This document shows positions 18,049-25,640 of a stretch of DNA of 64,000 nt, in pieces (the stretch's first letter is position 1; each line of letters begins with the position of its first letter). Source of the DNA: Vreelandella titanicae BH1. Lineage in GTDB: Bacteria; Pseudomonadota; Gammaproteobacteria; Pseudomonadales; Halomonadaceae. The DNA lies in the NCBI RefSeq assembly GCF_000336575.1, contig NZ_AOPO01000016.1:1-64000 (forward strand). The letters are read 5' to 3'. The notes under the pieces were generated by a model that saw only the letters and a list, made by a program, of their open reading frames with translations, was not told the origin of the DNA and ran no database searches. Position numbers and translations under genes: made by a program.

Positions 18049-18456
18049 TCATTCAGTCTGCTCAGCGATAGCTTCAACAATCGGGCAGCCTTCCTGCATA
18101 GGCCCTTCGCCTGCACACTCACTCAATGTTTTCGATAATACGGCTTCAATCCGCGTGAGATGTTTGATCTGCTCTCGCACCTTGTGCAGCTTCTCGCTGG
18201 CGATGCGTTTAGCTTGCGCCCGGTCGCCATTAGCATCCTGAAGCATTAACAGCTCCCGAATCTCTTGTAGCGTGAAGCCCCACTGCTTGGCATGGACGAT
18301 AAACTGCAACCGATCCACAGCTTCCAGTGGGTAACGCCGATAGTTGGCATCGGTCCTCCTCGGAGGAGGCATAAGTCTCTCTTTTTCGTAGAATCGAATC
18401 GCCTGGCTAGCGACCCCGCTTCGTTCGGCAAGCTCGCCGATACTTAGTGTTTGCAT
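18049..18456 (-). CDS. MerR-family metal-responsive regulator
   Basis: 135 aa. HTH: LSIGELAERSGVASQAIRFY then RLMPPPRRTDANYRRY; long dimer helix; C-terminal metal loop CAGEGPMQEGCPIVEAIAE. The loop has two cysteines nine residues apart. CueR has seven residues and a DCPII end, so this is CueR-like in its CPI tail but longer; zinc/cadmium-type regulators are also possible. It is just upstream of the copper ATPase copA in the same orientation, and close to the peroxiredoxin and ccdA promoters (19196-19312), which it may control. Confidence 0.88.
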   Translation of the reverse strand: MQTLSIGELAERSGVASQAIRFYEKERLMPPPRRTDANYRRYPLEAVDRLQFIVHAKQWGFTLQEIRELLMLQDANGDRAQAKRIASEKLHKVREQIKHLTRIEAVLSKTLSECAGEGPMQEGCPIVEAIAEQTE

Positions 18457-18527
18457 AGCGTTACCTCACGACATTATTAATCCAAGCTTCTGGCAGCCTG
18501 ACTCAACGAATCTACCGGTCGGGGCTC

Positions 18528-19163
18528 CTATTGCTCCGGTTGGCGCACGACCCTAAGGTAGGGCGTCTTGGTGTTCCAGCCTTCGGGAAAGTGTTGCCTA
18601 GCGTCATCATTCGATAGCGATGGCGAGATGATGACATCGTCACCATTTTGCCAGTCAACGGGGGTGGCCACTTTGTGCTTGTCAGTTAGCTGAAGCGAAT
18701 CGAGAACCCGCAGTATCTCGTCGACATTACGTCCTGTGCTGGGTGGATACGTCAAAGTGAGACGAATTTTCTTGTCAGAATCGATGATGAAGACCGTACG
18801 CACCGTCAGTTTGGGGTCGGCTTTGGGATGGATCATTCCATAAAGCTTCGCTACCACCTGATCTTCGTCAGCCAGCAAGGGGTAGTTCAGGGCCGTGCCC
18901 TGAGTCTGTTCAATATCCCCCGCCCAGTCGTGGTGAGAGCTGAGGGGATCCACCGAAACCCCAACCAGTTTGGCACCCCGCTGGGTGAATTCGTTCTTTC
19001 GCTTGGCAAACGCGCCCAGTTCTGTGGTGCATACTGGCGTAAAATCAGCGGGGTGCGAGAACAGCACCGCCCAGCTGTCGTCAAGCCATTGGTGAAAGTT
19101 GACCGTGCCTTGCGTGGATTCGATCGTGAAGTTTGGTGCTGTCTCGCCCAGTTGTAGCGCCAT
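18528..19163 (-). CDS. 1-Cys peroxiredoxin (Prx6 type)
   Basis: 211 aa cytosolic thiol peroxidase. The peroxidatic cysteine is Cys45 in HPADFTPVCTTELGAF; no second cysteine was seen, as expected for Prx6. The C-terminal extension DWQNGDDVIISPSLSNDDAR also matches Prx6. It reduces peroxides, relevant because copper generates them. It has its own MerR-type promoter (19196-19226) and is divergent from the second ccdA, whose promoter carries the same half-site; a shared regulator is likely. Confidence 0.93.
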   Translation of the reverse strand: MALQLGETAPNFTIESTQGTVNFHQWLDDSWAVLFSHPADFTPVCTTELGAFAKRKNEFTQRGAKLVGVSVDPLSSHHDWAGDIEQTQGTALNYPLLADEDQVVAKLYGMIHPKADPKLTVRTVFIIDSDKKIRLTLTYPPSTGRNVDEILRVLDSLQLTDKHKVATPVDWQNGDDVIISPSLSNDDARQHFPEGWNTKTPYLRVVRQPEQ

Positions 19164-19195
19164 GGAAATGTCCTCATGTCATTCATTGAGTAGCC

Positions 19196-19226
19196 ACCAT
19201 AACTTTGAAGTCAACTTTAAGGTCAA
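19196..19226 (-). promoter_or_regulatory. MerR-type promoter of the peroxiredoxin gene
   Basis: Minus strand: -35 TTGACC (19221-19226), 19-base spacer containing CCTTAAAG-TTGA-CTTCAAAG with the first arm, -10 TATGGT (19196-19201). The first half-site is identical to those at 10350-10380 and 19282-19312. Transcription would start about 30 bases before the peroxiredoxin ATG. Confidence 0.75.
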
Positions 19227-19281
19227 GCTTGATGTGTAATATTTGCAATTCGATAGGAGACAAATAATTTGTCAATAAAGG

Positions 19282-19312
19282 TTGACCTTAAAGCAGCTGT
19301 AAGCCTTAAAAT
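19282..19312 (+). promoter_or_regulatory. MerR-type promoter of the second ccdA
   Basis: Plus strand: -35 TTGACC (19282-19287), 19-base spacer, -10 TAAAAT (19307-19312). The first half-site CCTTAAAG equals that of the two sister promoters; the second half is degenerate. It is divergent from the peroxiredoxin promoter, 55 bases away. Confidence 0.7.
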
Positions 19313-19351
19313 TCTTACGGCGCTAAAATGGATATGATAGGAGGTAGCACC

Positions 19352-19396
19352 ATGGGATTGGTATCAATACCCTTGTTGGCCGTCTCCATAACTTAA
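19352..19396 (+). CDS. 14-codon leader peptide upstream of ccdA
   Basis: ATG at 19352 has the strongest Shine-Dalgarno of the region (ATAGGAGGTAGCACC) and encodes MGLVSIPLLAVSIT before a TAA. The ccdA frame starts 15 bases later at a TTG with no good Shine-Dalgarno. It could be a translational leader that delivers ribosomes to ccdA, or the remains of a lost ATG start caused by a frameshift. Confidence 0.4.
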   Translation: MGLVSIPLLAVSIT

Positions 19397-19410
19397 GTTG
19401 CGATAACACA

Positions 19411-20133
19411 TTGGAATCTCTCTCTTCCATCGGCTTGGTCGGCGCCTTTATCGGCGGATTGATCTCCTTCTTCTCGCCCTGCACGCTGCCCCTGTTACCG
19501 GCCTACCTGTCGGTGGTCACAGGCGGTAGTGCCGGTAAAGCCGACAGGCGGTTAGAGGCATTGACCCTCAGTGCCTTCTTCGTCTTCGGCTTCAGCATCG
19601 TGTTCATCCTACTCGGGCTCGGTGCCAGTAGTATCGGGCAACTGATGCGAGGGTATCGCCAAGAATTCAACTGGGTTGCCGGCGCGGCGGTGATCGTGCT
19701 GGGCCTCTTTATGACCGGCGTGTTCCGATTGCCGCTATTCCAGCGTACCTTTCAGTTCACACCCAACGTCCAGGGTGGCTCCCCGCTGTCGGCGACAGTG
19801 TTCGGGGTCTCTTTTGCCATCGGTTGGACCCCCTGTATCGGCCCTATACTGGGCGCCATTTTGATGGCCACGTCCAATGCTGCTAGTGCCCAGGCTGGAA
19901 TGATTTATCTCAGTGCCTACTCGGCAGGACTGGCGCTACCTTTTCTTGCCAGCACTTTACTGATTAACCGATTCGCTCTGCATCGGCAAAGCCTGGGAAG
20001 GTGGAGTGCCTATGCTCGCCCCGTGGCGGGCACGATTGTGATCCTGATGGGCATCGCCATCGTCTCGGGTACCATGACACGGCTTTCCAGTCTCATGGTC
20101 GACCTTTTCCCCTCCCTGGCGACCCTGGGGTAG
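19411..20133 (+). CDS. ccdA: CcdA-family thiol-disulfide transmembrane transporter, second copy
   Basis: 240 aa, about six membrane helices, with FFSPCTLPLLPAYLSV in helix 1 and GWTPCIGPILGAIL in helix 4. It should carry electrons from cytosolic thioredoxin to periplasmic partners. It resembles the copy at 7763-8506 but has TLP instead of VLP after the first Cys. The start is a TTG at 19411, chosen because the N-terminus then matches the family length; no ATG is in frame. Its promoter is MerR-type. Its stop codon lies about 10 bases from the edge of a copB relic, hinting at an insertion or deletion join. Confidence 0.87.
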   Translation: MESLSSIGLVGAFIGGLISFFSPCTLPLLPAYLSVVTGGSAGKADRRLEALTLSAFFVFGFSIVFILLGLGASSIGQLMRGYRQEFNWVAGAAVIVLGLFMTGVFRLPLFQRTFQFTPNVQGGSPLSATVFGVSFAIGWTPCIGPILGAILMATSNAASAQAGMIYLSAYSAGLALPFLASTLLINRFALHRQSLGRWSAYARPVAGTIVILMGIAIVSGTMTRLSSLMVDLFPSLATLG

Positions 20134-20143
20134 CCAGGCCGTC

Positions 20144-20184
20144 AGAGAAGTAGAGATTACTTTTCATACTGACTCCTTAAGAAG
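20144..20184 (-). pseudogene. Relic of the 5' end of a second copB
   Basis: On the minus strand TTCTTAAGGAG-CAGTATGAAAA matches the true copB start region (22346-22372) at all but one position, and the next codons read MKSNLYFS against MKTKLYFT. Similarity stops near 20144, just after the ccdA stop codon. It is about eight codons of a copB whose body is gone. It lies downstream of the copper-type promoter at 20356-20387. Confidence 0.6.
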
Positions 20185-20202
20185 CTTATTAGGCTGAGCT
20201 AG

Positions 20203-20226
20203 TCTCCTAAAAGGAGATTATTTTTA
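20203..20226 (+). terminator. Probable terminator after ccdA
   Basis: Six-base stem TCTCCT/AGGAGA with a three-base loop, followed by TTATTTTTAT. It would end the ccdA transcript. The stem is short, so strength is uncertain. Confidence 0.5.
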
Positions 20227-20355
20227 TAATGCTTAGAACTTAATTTCTTTCACTGTTAATTTAGTTCTTTCACCTAATTAATTTTAATTAGGATCTCGTG
20301 GCGAGGTAACTTACAAGCGCAGCGAACGTTTCAGTGTTTTTTTGACAAAAAATTT

Positions 20356-20387
20356 ATTATAGTAGGCCTTCCTGAATCCTAGCTGAA
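20356..20387 (-). promoter_or_regulatory. Orphan response-regulator promoter facing the copB relic
   Basis: Minus strand TTCAG-CTAGGA-TTCAG (20372-20387), ten bases, then a perfect TATAAT (20356-20361). The architecture equals that of the copper genes' promoters. It points left to the copB relic and the 3' end of ccdA, not to the csp gene. The rest of 20185-20554 is AT-rich with no gene seen. Confidence 0.65.
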
Positions 20388-20554
20388 TAATAAAAATTAC
20401 GGCAAGTAACGCACAGCTACCTGGTTTATTTTTATATTTTTTGATTAGTTACCAGGTTACCTTTCCTTGATTTATCTTTTAGGTTGTTCTAGCTTTATTA
20501 TGCCAAGCAAGAACTATGGTAAATAAAATTTGATTTAATAAATGGAGAACCGAG

Positions 20555-20884
20555 ATGGACTTCAAAAAATACGAAAACTGCATTGAAGCTTGTCACATAT
20601 GCGCTGCTTATTGCGACAAGTGTTCAACTGAGTGTCTAAAAGAAGACAACGTAAAAATGATGGCGGAATGTATTCGCCTTAACATGCAATGTGCTCAAAT
20701 TTGTCGGTTAGCTGCCTCATTTATGGCACAAGAAAGTGAGTTTGCACACGAGATCTGCCGTCTATGTGCCGACATTTGTAAGAAATGTGGTGATGAGTGT
20801 GCAAAACATGATGCACCTCACTGCCAAGAGTGTGCTCAAGCTTGTCATCGCTGCGCTGAAGAATGTGCCGCAATGGCCAGCTAA
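20555..20884 (+). CDS. Four-helix-bundle copper storage protein (Csp3-like, DUF326)
   Basis: 109 aa, no signal peptide, so cytosolic. It has 19 cysteines in helical CxxC/CxxxC spacing (CIEACHICAAYCDKCSTEC, CRLCADICKKCGDEC, CQECAQACHRCAEEC), the pattern of Csp copper-storage bundles in which Cys line the core and hold many Cu(I) ions. It would buffer cytosolic copper ahead of export by the two CopA pumps. The Shine-Dalgarno is GGAGAACCGAG. No convincing plus-strand metal promoter was found in the 370-base AT-rich gap upstream. Confidence 0.93.
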   Translation: MDFKKYENCIEACHICAAYCDKCSTECLKEDNVKMMAECIRLNMQCAQICRLAASFMAQESEFAHEICRLCADICKKCGDECAKHDAPHCQECAQACHRCAEECAAMAS

Positions 20885-20990
20885 GCTTCAAGCCAGCCGG
20901 GGCGAGCGCTTCGGCTGGGCGTCATTTTCTAGGGGGTTATATACATTAACTGAGGCTTTCAAATGTTGGTGTTTGCTTTTTTTAATATCT

Positions 20991-21018
20991 AAAAGGGGCT
21001 CGCTTGCGAACCCCTTTT
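20991..21018. terminator. Bidirectional terminator between csp and the 138-aa gene
   Basis: AAAAGGGG...CCCCTTTT: an eight-base arm on each side with an 11-base loop, A-tract on one side and T-tract on the other. It lies between convergent genes and can serve both. Confidence 0.75.
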
Positions 21019-21044
21019 GAATTAGCTATAATTACTAGTGTCGC

Positions 21045-21461
21045 TTAGTAAGCGACATGTAGTTCATAACTGTTATTGCTATTTTCCTTAGTGCCCCCCA
21101 TTGAGCTACCTGTCACCTCAAGCTGATAACTGCCCGGTTGCAGCTGACGAACAAGTTCAAAGTGACCCCGTGGACTGGACGCTTCTGCTACTTGTTTTCC
21201 AGTTTCGTCATAAAGCACAGCTGAAATGCGGTTGCCAGTGCTGGTAAAACCTGGGAAGTGCTCACTCGCTACTTTCAGTGTAGTCGCTTGTTCAATGTTA
21301 ATATTGAAACGCTTCGATTGCCCCTGAGCAAGCATCTGTGTAGAAGATACGCCTCTTTCTAGTAAGGGAAGATCCTGTGTTGTATTGCCTAAGCTCGCTA
21401 ATACAGGTGTAGAGAAGATACTTGCTACTACTGCACTAAAAACAATTGCTTTAATTTTCAT
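21045..21461 (-). CDS. Secreted 138-aa beta-sandwich-like protein, unknown
   Basis: A signal peptide (MKIKAIVFSAVVASIFSTPVLA) is followed by about 115 mature residues with alternating beta character: SKRFNINIEQATTLKV, RISAVLYDETGKQVAEA and LQPGSYQLEVTGSS. The pattern resembles bacterial pre-peptidase C-terminal (PPC) domains, which bind other proteins or surfaces. No Cys or metal motif is evident. The promoter at 21494-21525 matches the island's copper sites, so it is likely copper-induced. The specific function is unknown. Confidence 0.75.
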   Translation of the reverse strand: MKIKAIVFSAVVASIFSTPVLASLGNTTQDLPLLERGVSSTQMLAQGQSKRFNINIEQATTLKVASEHFPGFTSTGNRISAVLYDETGKQVAEASSPRGHFELVRQLQPGSYQLEVTGSSMGGTKENSNNSYELHVAY

Positions 21462-21493
21462 GGTGGTTTACTCCGTTGGTTATTTACAATTTA

Positions 21494-21525
21494 ATAATAA
21501 CCTTAGAGTATGAATTGAAGCTGAA
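21494..21525 (-). promoter_or_regulatory. Response-regulator promoter of the 138-aa gene
   Basis: Minus strand TTCAG-CTTCAA-TTCAT (21510-21525), ten bases, then TATTAT (21494-21499). One mismatch in the second repeat. About 33 bases separate the -10 box from the ATG at 21461. Confidence 0.65.
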
Positions 21526-21542
21526 TTTAGTGGTTTTTTAGC

Positions 21543-21568
21543 AAAAAAAACGCCACCTTCCGGTGGCG
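21543..21568 (-). terminator. Rho-independent terminator after copB
   Basis: Minus strand CGCCACC-GGAA-GGTGGCG followed by eight T. A strong hairpin 24 bases beyond the copB stop codon, closing the copA-copB transcript. Confidence 0.85.
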
Positions 21569-21591
21569 CAAGTTATAGAGTGCTTAACGAT

Positions 21592-22356
21592 TTAAAACAT
21601 TAACCTGACACCTGCCACCACGCCGGTATCTTCGGTATTATTCCCACCAGCACGAGATAGGTCAGCGGTATCGCCATACTCTTTTACCCAGTAAGCGCCC
21701 ACGTAAGGCGCAAAGCGTCTGGTCACTTCGTAGCCCAGGCGCATGCCGACACGCACTGAGTTAAGGCCCTCACCCACACCAAACTCCTCAACTTCGCTGA
21801 CAGCTACGGCAATTTCGGTGCGCGGCTGTAGGTAGAGCCGCTGTGTCAGGCGCAGATCGTACTCGCCCTCAAAACTAGCGGCCACCTCGCCATCTTCACT
21901 CACTTGCATAGCAACGTCGGTTTCAATGCCGTAGGGCATCACACCTTGTAGGCCGACAACCCCATAGGTGCGTTCGGCGTGATCATCGGAGAACACACCG
22001 CCTTGGTAACCGATACCCCCCTGTAACTCCCAAAAATCAGCCACTAGGCGACTATAGAGTAGTTCCAGGGATTCAAACTCAGCATCTTCACCGTCGCCTT
22101 GGACATTCTCGCCCTCTGACTTCAGGTAAACACGGTTGATATCACCGCCATACCAACCTTGAAAGTCCCACACGACGGCCTCATCGCCGTTATCGGGTAC
22201 GCTATATTCAAGACGATCAAAGAGCGCCATACCCATATTGTGTTCCATCGTGGGCGCTGGCCAATCCTTCGGCGCGTCGTAACCGTCTTCCGCATGGGCA
22301 GCGGTGGTCATGACAAACGCTAAGCTAATGCCAGTAAAATAAAGCTTAGTTTTCAT
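21592..22356 (-). CDS. copB: Outer-membrane copper resistance protein CopB
   Basis: 254 aa with a signal peptide (TTAAHA). The mature protein has the CopB/PcoB signature: DWPAPTMEHNMGMALFDRLEY, WDFQGWYGGDINRVYLKSEG, and a C-terminal run of beta strands ending in VRLMF, typical of an outer-membrane barrel. The Met-rich N-terminal extension of longer CopB proteins is reduced. CopB works with the multicopper oxidase CopA in the periplasm and outer membrane. It follows copA by 9 bases, with a TAAGGAGG Shine-Dalgarno that abuts the copA stop. Confidence 0.93.
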   Translation of the reverse strand: MKTKLYFTGISLAFVMTTAAHAEDGYDAPKDWPAPTMEHNMGMALFDRLEYSVPDNGDEAVVWDFQGWYGGDINRVYLKSEGENVQGDGEDAEFESLELLYSRLVADFWELQGGIGYQGGVFSDDHAERTYGVVGLQGVMPYGIETDVAMQVSEDGEVAASFEGEYDLRLTQRLYLQPRTEIAVAVSEVEEFGVGEGLNSVRVGMRLGYEVTRRFAPYVGAYWVKEYGDTADLSRAGGNNTEDTGVVAGVRLMF

Positions 22357-22365
22357 ACTGCCTCC

Positions 22366-24219
22366 TTAAGAAACCTGAACAACGCGGAACATTCCGGCAT
22401 CCATGTGATAAAGCAGGTGGCAATGGAACGCCCAACTGCCTTCAGCATCTGCCGTAATCAGCGCCGAAACCCGCTCGCCGGGCTTAACGTTCAGGGTGTG
22501 TTTGCGCGGAATTAGCTCGCCCTGACCGTTTTCCAGCTCCATCCACATACCGTGGAGGTGGATAGGATGCTCCATCATGGTGTCGTTGATCAGGATTAGG
22601 CGCAGCCGCTCATCTTTCACAAAATGGATTGGGCCGGTCACTTCGCTAAACTTCTTGCCGTCGAACGACCACATGTAACGTTCCATGTTGCCGGTCAGGT
22701 GCAGCTCAAGCTCACGGCCTGGTTCGCGGCGGTCAGGCCATGGCGTGAAGGCTTTAAGATCGCGGTAGACGAGTACTCGACGTTCGTTGGGGTCGATGCC
22801 TATGCCCGCCTGGTCGTAGCGAGAGCCGGGCTGGGCTTCACCGGCAATGAGAATGCCGTTTTCGCCGACTTTCGCCTGCTCGCCCGACATGCCGCCCATA
22901 TTAGAATGATCCATGCCCTCCATGTTGGAGTGATCCATCCCCTCCATATTAGAGTGATCCATGCCTTCCATACCAGCATCGTCACCGCTCATTCCCGGCA
23001 TATTGGAGTGATCCATACCTTCCATATTCGACATGCCTGAATGATCCATGCCTTCCATGTCACCCATGCCATGAGCGCCCATGGCTTCCATGCCGCGGTC
23101 GGCAATTTGGCGGCGCTTGGGAATCTCCGCCTGCATGCCTTCACGCGGGGCTAGCGTGGCGCGAGCGTAGCCACTCCGATCCATGGCTTCGGCGAAGATG
23201 GTATAGGCTCGATCATCTTCTGGTGAAACAAGCACATCGTACGTTTCCGCCACGCCAATACGGAACTCATCAACAGGCACGGGTTGCACTGGCTGGCCAT
23301 CGGCAGCAACGATGGTCATCTTCAAACCAGGTATACGTACATCAAAGTATGACATCGCCGACCCGTTAATCACGCGTAGTCGTACCCGCTCACCAGCCTT
23401 GAACAGCGCATTCCAGTTTTCTTGGGGGGAGTGACCGTTAAGCAGGTAGGTATAAGTACTGCCGGTCACATCGGCAATATCCCGAGAACTCATGCGCATT
23501 TTGGCCCACATACCGCGCATCTCGGCGGTTTGTGAGAAACCCTTTTCGCGAACATCGGCGAAAAAATCAGCAATCGTGCGCTCTTGGAAGTTGTAATAGC
23601 CTTCCATGGTTTTCAGATTACGAAATACCGACATGGGGTCTTCAAAGGTCCAGTCGGTGAGCAGTAGCACATGCTCACGGTCATAGCGGATGGGTTCGCG
23701 CTCGGCGGCGTCAATTATCAACGGCCCGGCGTGGCCGAGCTGTTCCTGCAAGCCGGAGTGGCTGTGGTACCAGTAGGTACCGTTCTGGCGGACAGGAAAA
23801 CGGTAGGTGAAGGTTTCACCAGGTGCTATGCCTGCAAAACTGACCCCAGGCACACCGTCCATCTCCGGTGGCAAGATGAGGCCATGCCAATGGATCGACG
23901 TGGACTCATCCAGCAGGTTGGTAACACGCAGTACGGCGTCTTGACCTTCTTTCAGACGAATCAGTGGGCCAGGGCTAGTACCGTTAATGCTAATAGGGTG
24001 GGCTTCTTGTCCGTCAATCGGAATGGATTCACGGCGGATAGCCAGTGATATCTCGGGCCCTTCTTCGACGCCCTGTGCATAGACATTCGTACGGCCCCAG
24101 GGGTTTGCCCAGGCGGGAGTTAGCCCCATTGCGGCAGCGGAACCTAACCCTAAGGCAGCACCGCCTTTTAGGACTTGCCGGCGAGAAAGCGGGTGAGAAA
24201 TAATGCTTGAGCGTGCCAT
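22366..24219 (-). CDS. copA: Periplasmic multicopper oxidase CopA/PcoA
   Basis: 617 aa. A twin-arginine signal (SRRQVLKGGAALGLGSAA) exports the folded enzyme. Three cupredoxin domains carry the copper ligands SIHWHGLILP, YWYHSHSG, HPIHLHGMWM and HCHLLYHMDAGMFRV. It oxidises Cu(I) to less toxic Cu(II). Between about residues 380 and 445 lies a Met/His-rich insert of repeated MDHSNMxGM units, which probably binds copper. It has a response-regulator promoter (24250-24281) and forms an operon with copB. The name collides with the ATPases also called copA. Confidence 0.95.
   Translation of the reverse strand: MARSSIISHPLSRRQVLKGGAALGLGSAAAMGLTPAWANPWGRTNVYAQGVEEGPEISLAIRRESIPIDGQEAHPISINGTSPGPLIRLKEGQDAVLRVTNLLDESTSIHWHGLILPPEMDGVPGVSFAGIAPGETFTYRFPVRQNGTYWYHSHSGLQEQLGHAGPLIIDAAEREPIRYDREHVLLLTDWTFEDPMSVFRNLKTMEGYYNFQERTIADFFADVREKGFSQTAEMRGMWAKMRMSSRDIADVTGSTYTYLLNGHSPQENWNALFKAGERVRLRVINGSAMSYFDVRIPGLKMTIVAADGQPVQPVPVDEFRIGVAETYDVLVSPEDDRAYTIFAEAMDRSGYARATLAPREGMQAEIPKRRQIADRGMEAMGAHGMGDMEGMDHSGMSNMEGMDHSNMPGMSGDDAGMEGMDHSNMEGMDHSNMEGMDHSNMGGMSGEQAKVGENGILIAGEAQPGSRYDQAGIGIDPNERRVLVYRDLKAFTPWPDRREPGRELELHLTGNMERYMWSFDGKKFSEVTGPIHFVKDERLRLILINDTMMEHPIHLHGMWMELENGQGELIPRKHTLNVKPGERVSALITADAEGSWAFHCHLLYHMDAGMFRVVQVS
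22889..23074 (-). repeat. In-frame Met/His repeat tract within the multicopper oxidase
   Basis: Tandem 24-base units encoding variants of GMDHSNME, with at least three near-identical copies at about 22900-22975 and looser ones to 23074. The units differ in synonymous and some non-synonymous positions. Such tracts can change copy number by slippage or recombination. Confidence 0.8.
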
Positions 24220-24249
24220 GTGTAACTCCCATCAATGATGAATGACACC

Positions 24250-24281
24250 ATCTTGATGGAAGAACCTGAAACAAAGCTGAA
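24250..24281 (-). promoter_or_regulatory. Response-regulator promoter of copAB
   Basis: Minus strand TTCAG-CTTTGT-TTCAG (24266-24281), ten bases, then CAAGAT (24250-24255). It lies between the sensor kinase stop codon and the multicopper oxidase start. Confidence 0.7.
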
Positions 24282-24287
24282 TAATGA

Positions 24288-25640
24288 TTAATTAGCTACT
24301 TCACCCGCTAGAGGCAGGATAATCGTAACGCGCAGTCCACCCAGTGGACTGCGCTCAAAATACGAGTGCCCTGAGTAGCGGGCAATTAGCTGCGCAAGAA
24401 TCGACAGGCCTAAGCCGTAGCCGGGACGGCGTTCATCCAGTCGTGTGCCACGCTCTCCCAAGCGCGAAAGATCCTCTTCTGCAACGCCGAGGCCGTCATC
24501 ATCAATGGTGAGCGTGAGTGTGGTTGCGGAGACGGCAATATCGCAATTAACGCACCTATTCGACCATTTGCCAGCGTTATCGAGCACGATGCCTAATATT
24601 TCAGAAAAGTCGTGAGCCTCAATAGGCACTTGGTCTTTCTCGCCTGCCGAGTGGGCGAGGTTGAACATACGCTCAGGATAGAGGCTACGGAACATCTCAA
24701 TCAGCCGTAAGCTATCACGAGTAACGTTGGCCATTCGTCCCGCATTAGGGCCTGCAATACGTGAACGACGCAGCTCCGCTTCCAACTGGGCGTTAATGTC
24801 TTCAATACGGCTGAGTAGTTTATGGCGCCGGTTGTCATCAATAGGCCGGTTGCCACGCAGTACTTGAGTAACGGCTGCCAGCGGTGTTTTTAATGCGTGT
24901 GATAGGTTGGCGACCGATTCTCGCGAGCGCTTCAGACGAAGATCAATGTCGTCCATGAACCAGTTCAACTGGTCGACTAATTCATCTAGCTCCGAAGGGG
25001 CTACTAATGACAAGCGATCACGTTTGCCTGATCGCAATGCTTCAAGTTGTTGGCGCAGTTGCCAGAGTGGTATGAGTCCACGGTTAACCGCTAGCATGTT
25101 GAGTATGATGAGCATCCCTAAAAGCACGGCGGCGATCCCACCGACCCACCAGTGTAAAGTTGCAAGCCCTGATTCTACTTGGGAAAAATCCTCGCCCACC
25201 AATAGCACACCCTGCGTGCCCTGCCACTCAAAATGGCGGCGATAGACGAGCATGTGCTGTGTTCCGCGATTCACATCTATTAGGGCATCGCCGCTCTCAT
25301 CTAGCAACGGAGCCAGCTGTTGCTGCCATTGCGGGTCAGAAGCGCTGACCGAGCCATTGAAACGGAGTACGTAGAGATGATGAAAGACTTGATAGCCTTG
25401 GCTAACCGAGTCGAGCGCAGTCGGTACAGCCGTTTGGTCTTGCTCTAGCTGCGCGACCGCGTGGTTTGCTTCACGTTGTAAGCGTTCACCTAAAAAATCC
25501 CTTGCCAGGCTCTGTAAAAAGATCCCGTGCAATAGCCACGTGGTGACCACCACCAGTAGCGCGACGCCGCCTAACCATGCGAGTAGCCGAATGCGTAAAC
25601 TGCGTCTATCAATGTGAAGCAAAGAAATACCCCTGACCAC
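24288..25640 (-). CDS. Sensor histidine kinase, CopS-like
   Basis: 450 aa inner-membrane kinase. Two membrane helices (about 17-35 and 163-183) flank a periplasmic sensor loop, followed by HAMP, the H-box SHALKTPLAAVTQVL with the phosphoacceptor His, and an ATPase domain with DNAGKWSN, DDDGLGV and GYGLGLSIL. It phosphorylates the response regulator encoded just upstream, overlapping by 32 bases. Start is GTG at 25640; a TTG at 25622 with an AGGGGT site is possible. PhoQ-like spacing of the H-box region makes copper sensing an inference from context. Confidence 0.9.
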   Translation of the reverse strand: MVRGISLLHIDRRSLRIRLLAWLGGVALLVVVTTWLLHGIFLQSLARDFLGERLQREANHAVAQLEQDQTAVPTALDSVSQGYQVFHHLYVLRFNGSVSASDPQWQQQLAPLLDESGDALIDVNRGTQHMLVYRRHFEWQGTQGVLLVGEDFSQVESGLATLHWWVGGIAAVLLGMLIILNMLAVNRGLIPLWQLRQQLEALRSGKRDRLSLVAPSELDELVDQLNWFMDDIDLRLKRSRESVANLSHALKTPLAAVTQVLRGNRPIDDNRRHKLLSRIEDINAQLEAELRRSRIAGPNAGRMANVTRDSLRLIEMFRSLYPERMFNLAHSAGEKDQVPIEAHDFSEILGIVLDNAGKWSNRCVNCDIAVSATTLTLTIDDDGLGVAEEDLSRLGERGTRLDERRPGYGLGLSILAQLIARYSGHSYFERSPLGGLRVTIILPLAGEVAN

